A model generated the notes under the pieces. That model was not told the DNA's origin. It saw only the letters and a list, made by a program, of their open reading frames with translations, and did no database searches. Positions 57,176 through 64,000 of a DNA stretch of 64,000 nt are shown one piece after another. The stretch's first letter is position 1; the number at the start of each line of letters is the position of its first letter. The position numbers and the translations under genes are program-made. Source of the stretch: Phellopilus nigrolimitatus (lineage: Eukaryota > Basidiomycota > Agaricomycetes > Hymenochaetales > Hymenochaetaceae); NCBI GenBank assembly GCA_021029095.1, contig JAJOHG010000137.1:1-64000 (forward strand), written 5' to 3'.

Positions 57176-57580
57176 GTTGCGACAAGAGGAGAAATAGTAA
57201 GAATTTAAATAAGAAAGTGGATACGTGTTTCTGTGTATATTGAAATCTGGTAGAGTATTACATGTATATGAGACGTACGATTACTTTTAGTGTCGTAGCT
57301 CGACACTCTTCCTGAGTCATCCTGGTCTTTTTTTCCCTGGTGCTAGCGTGTCTTGAATCTCCAATTCGGCTTCCCACTCTGTGGATGTCGTGTACCCGGG
57401 CCAAAGTCTAAACACTTATGAACTACCCGCGGGTACCAGAAAAATGCAAATCCTCGACCCGGACCCGTGACAAACCGTTTCCCACGGATCACCCGTCAAC
57501 GGGTGATCCGTGAATACGGATCTGCAGTCCGGGTCGGGTCACGGGTACCCACGGGTTCCAGGGACTCGTGGTATGCCCTA

Positions 57581-57588
57581 ATTGGCTG
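57581..57588. repeat. target-site duplication ATTGGCTG of the nested hAT-like element, right copy
   Basis: Identical to 55222-55229. Eight base pairs, directly outside the inverted repeats. Confidence 0.9.
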
Positions 57589-57591
57589 TAC

Positions 57592-58740
57592 GCTACGCTA
57601 AAACATGAAAAACACAGGTCTCCGTGTCGCCGAGCTGCAGCCGGCTAGCGAACGCCAGGTTGTTCTGCCGCTTCTCCTCTGCACAAAGCGGCTCTCTTTC
57701 AGCAGGACAGCCCTGATTTGCAGCGAGCGCATTTGGGGTTCTGCTTACCGGCCTGCACGGCGAGTTTCACGAGCCCGGCCTGTCGCCGATCGCGAGGAGC
57801 AGGAGCATGAGCGTGCTGAGGTCTCCCGCGCGAGGTCGCGGACGGCCTTCCACTTCGTCTCTGCGTCGGTGTTGGGGATGGTACGAGCGATCTCGAGTGC
57901 CGCATCGAGGTCGTCGAGCTGCAGCGAGAGGTCGAACTTGTGGTCCGGGTCGGTCGTCACTTCGAGTGCCAGTTCCCGCAAGTCTAAGTAATTGGAAATA
58001 ATACTGTGAGTAATGCGTTCATCAGAATCTAATTCATACTCTTTACCTCTGGCTTCAAGAATCGAGCGACCTTGTCCCGCTGCTCCTTGGGTATCGGCGG
58101 CAGGATTTCGGCTAGTGTCGCATCGAAGGATGGCCAATTGACATTCGGTGAGGTTCAGCGAGAGGGAGTATCTGCAAATCCTGACTTCCTCGTCCGCGAG
58201 ATACACGCGGTTGTGAGTGGGGATATAGCCTAGGAGATACATGGGGCATATCAGAGCATTAGCGAGCGAAATTATAATTTAGAGTGTATTCGCGCACAGG
58301 GAAGTGGACGCGCTGGCCCTCGGGAGTCTCGACGTCTACAGCGGCCTGCAGATTCGCGGAGAGCACATCGGTATTGCGCGTGTAGACAAGCTTCCCGGCG
58401 GGACCATGCTGAGCGCGGGCTCGTCGCAGCCGGGCTTGACGATGACAACGCCCTCGTCGAAGCCGAACACAATGTTGTTTGCGTGCGGGAGCATGGCGTC
58501 GCACTACGCGCGCGCGGGCACGTAGCTGAGCATGTTCTTGAGGCGGTACGTGCTGCTGTTCCAGAGGTTGGCGGCGAGCATCGCCTTTTGCTGCAGAGGT
58601 GGATGGTGGAGAGAAGTCTTGTCGCTAGTCAGTCGAGTGAAAACCGTGAAAATTTTCGGAGGGTAGCGGAGTACGAAACTGAGCACGTGAGTAATGAATC
58701 GAGGAATTGTGCACATGAGACTCAGAGCACAAGTTCGAGC
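57592..58740 (-). pseudogene. captured COPI beta-prime (COPB2/Sec27) gene fragment
   Basis: Minus-strand pieces in gene order: LWNSSTYRLKNMLSYVPARA; VFGFDEGVVIVKPGCDEPAL; NTDVLSANLQAAVDVETPEGQ; YIPTHNRVYLADEEVRICRY; AILEARGKE-type SILEARGKE; RELALEVTTDPDHKFDLSLQ; LDDLDAALEIARTIPNTDAE; ETKWKAVRD; and QNNLAFAS-RLQLGDTETCV at the end nearest 57600. These are the last WD40 blades and the following coatomer WD-associated region of Sec27/COPB2, a COPI vesicle-coat subunit. Several frame changes and stops occur and both ends of the gene are missing. It lies wholly inside the outer transposon, in antisense to the RPS19/Argonaute cargo. Confidence 0.88.
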
Positions 58741-59001
58741 AACTGATTGACATGTTGCGACGACTTCATTTTACATAAGCCGAGTGTGCAGTTCGTTGGG
58801 CGAAAATATTTTTATTTAGCCATTTTTCTCGTTCGTGTCGATCTCCTGAGCAAGTTGCAACGGAAAATCAGACGTCTAAATTGAGTCGCAACACAGCCTT
58901 TGAAATACCATCCGAGTTCACTCGATTTGAATCAAATACATAAGATTGTCTACGATCTGGTACAATACGGTTCGATTTCACCCGAGTGATTTTTCATTGG
59001 G

Positions 59002-59008
59002 CATGAGC
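59002..59008. repeat. target-site duplication CATGAGC, right copy, holding the regenerated Crinkler start codon
   Basis: Second copy of the 7-bp target. Its ATG (59003-59005) starts the Crinkler-like frame. Confidence 0.85.
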
Positions 59009-61086
59009 ACCCGCGTGAGACTCCATGTTCTCGTCAGAGAACAGATCTTTTATGTAGACTATGATGAAGATAATGTAGTCGATGACCTCTACGATAAAAT
59101 CAAGAACAATGACCCCAAGGACGTCTTCCGTGGGTTCACGTCTGTGGATTGTCAGTACATGAAGCTGAAGGAGCTTGTGCGGGTTCCTGACCACTCCCTC
59201 GACTGCGGCTCGTTGGATCCTGATGGCAAGGCTATGGAAGAGTGCATGGATAAACAAAACTGGGAGCAATTGCGTCCTTATCAAGACCTCATCGAGCGGC
59301 GCTTCCGTGGAGCTCTTCCACGTCACATTCATGCCGTTGTTTTACTTCCTCGAAGTCGGTGTATTTTTTGTCGACTTCTGATGTATACTTTGTTAAAGGT
59401 GGATCGCCCCCACCTCTAAGTGCGGGTACGTTGCCATTGTAGTGACACTTTGCCGTGTTCTTATATAAAATCTAAAGATGGATTGGTTCACCGAAGAACT
59501 ACTGTTGCAAATCTATACAAAAGGCTTCAACACTATCATATAATCCAGGTATTTCTCAAACTTGTACTTTAAGTTTGAACGATGATGTTGACCTGTATTT
59601 CAAGGTGCGGGGTACTCCGGCTAGTGGGAAGACTTCCCTCGCAAATTTGCAAAGCAAATACATCGAGGAGATTGAAGATAAACCGAAACTCTCTTATATT
59701 TCAACGTGGTCAGAAAAAGATCTTCAGAAATATGGCGACTATTTTGGCTGGCTCGCGAAGCATGGGTGGACTCCCCAAAGCACTCTCATTGTCGACGAGG
59801 CTCAAGATACGTACTGGGATACAAAATTTTGGAATGATTTCTTAAAGGGAATCGACAAACGGTCTCGTTACCGCGTTATCCTCTTCGCTAGCTACGGTAG
59901 TCCTACCTCTACCGGTGTGGTTGGAACCCCAATGATTATCAGTGCGCCATGCAGGATCACGTTGCGGCCTATTGATCATGGAGACGGACTTGCGCCTGTC
60001 GGACTTCTTTTTTCTGAAGAGGAGCTCTCTGATTATATTGCTCTTCATTTTGGGCAGCACAAGTTCGATCCGTCTTTCCTTCAAGATGTTATGCGTATCA
60101 CAGCAGGCCATGTGGGTGCTGCCGAGTCCATTTTAGAAACAGTAACCACTCGAAGTGTGCGTACTCATTCTCCTAGACTTGTGGAACAACAGCCTAATGA
60201 TGATTCCAGTCTGCGTTCAAAACGTCTTCTAATCGTTTTACTTCGGCCATGTTCTTGACGAGCGTGCCTCCTATCACTTTGATGCAAGGGCTTGAGAATG
60301 CTAGCATCTTTGGAAGAGGGGTACCGCGCCCGGAAGAGCTTGGATGGAAGCCTCTGACAGATGTCTTCAAAACCGTCGTTGACGAAAAAAGAGTAACAGA
60401 AGATATGTTCAAAGATAATGCGGAAAAAATGGACGCACTTCAACTTGCCTTCCGGAAGGGCTGGTTGCATACCGACATAGTTAAGGAAAATCAAACGAGC
60501 GTGGTGGAGTTTTTTCTTCGCTTCGCCACTTCATATGCGATACATGCAGTGGTTATTGTTTCGTTTCAAATTCAAGGGAGAAGTCGCAAGTGCCCCTCTT
60601 AATCAGTCCCTTCCGCAATTTGCTCTCGCTGTAATCAAACAATTTTCGGCTCGAGGTCTTTCGGCATCTGTTCAATGTCCGCTCGGAACTCGACTCCGGG
60701 AAGAGTTCTATCGATCTTGCTTCTCCTATACAAAAACCATGCTTGCGACTCTGCCGGAACTCGGGATGCCGGAAGGGTGCATTGATTTCTTTGTCCTTAC
60801 GAAGAAGTGGGGTATCAAGCTGCTGCAAAATGGCGATCGATGTGCAAATCACTCTGACGGGCTTTCTTCTTGGGAATCTGCCGAATGGATTACTCCCGGG
60901 ATGATGGATGATCATATAACACTCGATTTCTGTACAACGTTACCAAAGACGAAGCATACCGGTGATCAATCTTCGACCAACGTCTTTAAATTTACCGTTA
61001 ACCTTCTTGTTCAGGGGTCAAGGGGCTATACCACGTCCTCTTCCGAGACGAATACTCCAAGGTCTGTGTTCTGGATAACGCTCTGA
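59003..61086 (+). CDS. Crinkler-like (CRN) protein: P-loop NTPase plus restriction-type nuclease fold
   Basis: Multi-exon gene. The N-terminal part begins MSTRVRLHVLVREQIFYVDY. A second segment ends YKRLQHYHIIQ and is spliced (intron about 59549-59605) to VRGTPASGKTSLANLQSKY, the Walker A P-loop. Walker B is TLIVDEAQDTYWD. Next is GYSPTSTG-like ASYGSPTSTGVVGTP, LRPIDHGDGLAP, then (after another intron) AFKTSSNRFTSAMFLTSVPP. The C-terminal part has a PD-(D/E)xK-like fold with CIDFFVLTKKWGIKLLQNGD, where the usual IDF...WGIELL has Lys for Glu, then HITLDFCTTLP. CRN proteins occur in oomycetes and basidiomycetes and are thought to act in inter-organism conflict as nucleus-directed effectors. The start codon lies in a transposon target duplication, so its present promoter is transposon sequence. 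Confidence 0.8.
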
Positions 61087-61440
61087 CGCTGATTGAGGGC
61101 GGGGAATTCGCACTTAGTTAGGCGCATACAACTTCGTGATTTCTCCTTTTTTTCACTCAGTGATCTGCTTTGATGATCTTTTTGTTCACTTGATACGCTA
61201 CGCGTTCCCGTTTTCTGATTGCCACTATGCTGAAGGTTGATAGGCATGAGTTCGAGAGATCATTCGCATATAGTGTGATTATCGTTACATAGGCCAATAA
61301 CAGCGAGCAAAGCATTTCAAGAATTGAGGCGACAGCAAGATATAGATACAATTTATATGAAGAATTCAGACGAGCATAACATTCAATAACTTACCACCGG
61401 GCCATTCATAAAATGTCAAATTTGCCTTAAGACGTCGCCG
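61087..61440. other. convergent intergenic region
   Basis: 3' flanks of the Crinkler-like and transcription-factor genes, AT-rich; nothing recognised. Confidence 0.5.
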
Positions 61441-64000
61441 CTAACCAGTCGTCCCGTACTGTGCCATCAAATTATGCCATGCGCCGGTCAAATCTACCTC
61501 TTGCGGAGACATAGCGTCTTGGCCCGTCGGCATATACTCCTGCGGTGATACATACGTATTCCGCATCCCTGCCATGTCCATGTAGTCGTACCCGCCCAAT
61601 CCGTACTGGCCCGCGCCGGGACCAACCAGGCCCTGAGAATCGTACCCGGTCATGGTTTGGCTAGGATCAACCTGCATGCCGGTATGCATTCCATGCATGG
61701 GTGCCATGCCCATGTGCATGTACGTAAGCGCCGGGTCCGTTTGCCACTGCGCCTGCGCCTGGATGTGAGCGCTTTGTGCGTGCGCGTGCTCGGATGGGAG
61801 ATATGCATTGCTGTACAGTGTCATTTCGGGCGAATGCTGGTAGATCGGGCTCTCTTCGATAGGCGTGGGGTATGGCTGGTGAGAGGGGAGTGGACTTGTA
61901 TAAATCGACGGGTGTGAAGGGCCAGCCGGGGAGATGGGCGTCTGTGGCGGGGGCGAGTTGAACATGGCGGGCGGACTCGAGATGGGCGAGCGGGAGTTGC
62001 GCGAAGATGCAGATGAGGGTGAGTTCGGCTTCGGGGACACGAGACGCGTCTTCCCACCGAGCGTCGCCAGTTCGTCCTCGTGCCTTGTCGGGAGGAAATC
62101 TTGCTGTGCCTCGCGCTTCGTACCGGTCGCCGCATCCCTCATTTGGTCTTGATATTCTTTCACGGACGCATGCGCACGCTCGCGAAGCTTGCCAATGATA
62201 GGCTGATTATGGCCGGGCGAAAATCAGTATTACTATTTGTAGCTGAGTATTCATAAACTAACCAAGACTTTCGAAGCTCGCTGTTTCTCTCCGATCTGCT
62301 GGAATAAGTCATACGCTTGATCTAGACCATGTAAAGCAGATCGAGATAGCGTTAGACCTGGACACCTCGAAGGAATTGAGCCCAGCACGATCTTATTAAA
62401 TTGAGAAAATGGTTAAGTAAAATGGCCATCGTCGAAAAGGGCCGGAAAACTCACAGCACACGAAAACACGTGAGTGAATAAGAACCAGTTCCTTTCAGCC
62501 AATTGCTTGTGTTGCGACCACAGGCTCCGCACGAGCGAAACGAAGAAAGAAGCGCTCTCGTGTGCACGGAGGACCGAATGGCCATACTTTCCGCTCAGGG
62601 GATCTTCAGGGTGATCGCTCATCGCCTTTGCAAAAAATCCGCGATGCATATATAGCAATGCTTGAAGAAGTATTCACAGGTAAGTATATCTCGCATTTCG
62701 TGACTTCATGAGAGAAAAGAAGAAGCGGCACCACGACACTTACTAACTTCCTTTATTGCAAGGATGACGTGCCGTTGCATCGTCAGTCGCATCGACGGCG
62801 ACTCCATGCTTCCTCCGACGTTGTAAGATGCACCGTTAAAGCCTGGAACTTGCAGCGAAGGCGGGACATAATATGCGCGCACTCGCTTGTCCAACTCTAT
62901 CACGGTCGCATACGACGGCGTACGCGCTCCAAATACTTGGTCGTGCACAATGCTAAGGCATTCGGAAGTGAACCGGTGCTTCCAAGCATCGACTAGAGGT
63001 AAGGGCAAACCTTAGTAGACCGAAGGAGAAAAAGAAAAGAGGGACGGACAAGACATTTCAACCTGACCGGCGGCATTCTTCGCCGTATCGTGTGCCATTT
63101 TGCAGTCAATGTGCGCCATGGCCAACGACGGCGGCCGACCATACGTCAAGCTCTAGAAGACATGGCTAGTAAGGTTTCTGGCACGCACTGAAGGCCCTAA
63201 TTATTACCTGCCAAGAATCGTACACATAGATTTCCCAGAATAACTCTCGTCGGCGCTTCGTTTCTTCAGGAGAAAGATGCCAACGAGTACTGTCGCGATC
63301 TACTTGAATTATCAGCATCAACTATTGTTTGATTAGTTGTGGCTATACTCACGCAGACCGATCTGACCAATATTTATATCAACATCAGGAAGAACACGAA
63401 GCTGATGGAATAAACATACACTTTGAGCCAATTTGATCACAGTACCCATAAGCGTCCATCTCTGGGTGTCCACATCGTTGAGGAACATGTAATGGCACAT
63501 TATCACCTACAAAGCATCGGGGTTAATTCTGCCAATCAAGTAGTGATAAGACACCGTAAATACCAGCCCCTGAATTGCCGGTACGCTCGGCTCATCCAAT
63601 ACGGAGTCTAAGCTCAACGCGGCCTTTGAAAGCTGGAAAAATTGCGCCGCCGTCCGGTCATGCGAGGGACGATCGAGGTCGACGAGGATGCCAACCGAGA
63701 GGACGATGTACAGCAGCGCAAGGCGGTGACTCTCATACGAGCCTGAATCGCGGTCCTCCTCTTCCTCGGTGGGAGATCCCGCAGCCGCTGAGTACGGATA
63801 CACCCGCGCGAAGATCTGTTCGTCGAATTGAGCCTTGGGAATAGGGTGGTACATCCATGCTGCGTTGGTGAAGTAGTGGTCGGCGAGCAGGCGCGCAGTC
63901 GGGGCATCGGGAAGCGCGGCAATGAGGATCGAGCGCAGATCTTCTGCGGCAGCCTGATTGAGTGAGGGTGTGAAGGGGAAAGCATGGCTGAGCCAGGGGA
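61441..64000 (-). CDS. fungal transcription factor (Fungal_trans domain), N-terminal part beyond the window
   Basis: Only the C-terminal ~600 residues are in the window. Toward the right edge: LADHYFTNAAWMYHPIPKAQ, RLALLYIVLSVGILVDLDRP, FFQLSKAALSLDSVLDEPSV, AIQGL, then TQRWTLMGTVIKLAQSV, RELFWEIYVYDSWQSLTYGR with PPSLAMAHIDCKM: the fungal-specific transcription factor (Fungal_trans, PF04082) domain, including its ExFWxxYxxDxxxS-like and GRPP motifs. A middle region with LDKRVRAYYVPPSLQVPGF and LYMHRGFFAKAMSDHPEDPL follows. The C terminus (LREREHA-type, KEYQDQMRDAATG) is Pro/Ser/Gln/Met-rich, a probable activation region, ending HNLMAQYGTTG. The Zn2Cys6 DNA-binding cluster is expected past 64000. 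Regulated pathway unknown. Confidence 0.88.

Larger units (their letters stand above)
55230..57580. mobile_element. nested hAT-like Pack-type transposon carrying RPS19 and Argonaute fragments
   Basis: 2351 bp. Terminal inverted repeats begin TAGGGCATACCACGAGTCC at 55230, and the same sequence is read on the minus strand from 57580. An 8-bp duplication ATTGGCTG flanks it (55222-55229 and 57581-57588). The TAGGG end and 8-bp duplication are hallmarks of hAT elements. About 170 bp inside each end are dense in ACCCG/CGGGT-type words in both orientations, as expected for subterminal transposase-binding repeats. No transposase is encoded. The interior is host-derived: an RPS19 exon (55481-55787) followed by an Argonaute Mid/PIWI region (about 55960-57175), both with intron borders, so capture was of genomic DNA. 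Confidence 0.88.
54923..59001. mobile_element. outer gene-capturing DNA transposon, unclassified
   Basis: 4079 bp including the nested element; about 1.72 kb without it. Terminal inverted repeats are 31 bp and match perfectly: the left begins CCCAATGAAAAATCACTCGG at 54923 and its complement ends at 59001. A 7-bp duplication CATGAGC flanks it. It has no transposase-like frame, so it is non-autonomous. Its cargo is a fragment of the COPI beta-prime subunit gene (57592-58740, minus strand). AT-rich termini of about 250 bp flank the cargo. The 7-bp duplication is unusual and does not settle the superfamily (hAT and KDZ give 8, Mutator about 9, Dada 6-7). Confidence 0.82.

Noticed and set aside
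54923..59001. reading the 31-bp inverted repeats as shared promoter elements of Zim17 and the Crinkler-like gene
   Set aside because: The flanking CATGAGC duplication and the perfect inverted match ending at the same base on both sides are better explained by transposon ends.

Overview
The window is nuclear DNA from a filamentous basidiomycete, most likely an Agaricomycete. Genes are dense and on both strands, almost every gene has several 45-75 nt GT-AG introns, exons are GC-rich, and families typical of mushroom-forming fungi are present (DHA1 transporters, Crinkler-like proteins, Ty1/copia, DUF7702-like and Fungal_trans proteins). No bacterial operon, rRNA, convincing tRNA or CRISPR array was found.

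Layout. 0.3-8 kb: a LYC1-like acetyltransferase with broken frames, Grx5-type glutaredoxin, a short-chain dehydrogenase, a dienelactone-hydrolase-like protein with a 6-nt microexon, and a leucine-rich-repeat protein. 8.2-25.3 kb: an old tandem segmental duplication of [DHA1 transporter + alpha/beta hydrolase]. The first copy looks intact. In the second, the transporter is split by a very young copia retrotransposon (566-bp LTRs with no difference found, CGGCC target duplication, intact 1510-codon gag-pol) and the hydrolase is an internally deleted relic. 25.3-39.2 kb: a single-pass membrane protein, a GRAM-TBC-EF-hand RabGAP, an FAD-binding protein, a WDR5/Swd3-like WD40 protein, an EngB-type mitochondrial GTPase and an AsaB/CmcJ-like protein. 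39.5-45.9 kb: a kinase relic beside a ~370-bp imperfect palindrome, an EI24-type membrane protein, bifunctional purine-biosynthesis ADE17 and an HDDC2-type phosphohydrolase. 47.1-54.8 kb: a tandem pair of Ser/Pro-rich genes (the second with an early nonsense codon), a DUF7702-like membrane protein, a DHH-family phosphoesterase and the mitochondrial Zim17/DNLZ zinc finger. 54.9-59.0 kb: two nested gene-capturing DNA transposons. 59.0-61.1 kb: a Crinkler-like gene. 61.4 kb to the edge: the C-terminal part of a fungal transcription factor.

Main discovery. At 54.9-59.0 kb an outer element (31-bp terminal inverted repeats, 7-bp target duplication CATGAGC) inserted on the start codon of the Crinkler-like gene. 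The duplicated target regenerated the ATG at the far side, while the old promoter and an orphan ATG stayed beside Zim17. The outer element carries a fragment of the COPI beta-prime subunit gene. Nested in it is a hAT-like element (TIR TAGGGCATACCACGAGTCC, 8-bp duplication ATTGGCTG) carrying a ribosomal protein S19 exon joined to a degenerate Argonaute Mid/PIWI gene with introns. This is a fungal equivalent of plant Pack-type transposons; one cargo is a gene of the RNA-silencing machinery.

Quality caution. Several conserved genes appear broken by single missing bases, mostly in C runs (LYC1-like, WD40 N terminus, one DHH junction). This pattern suggests consensus indels as much as gene decay.
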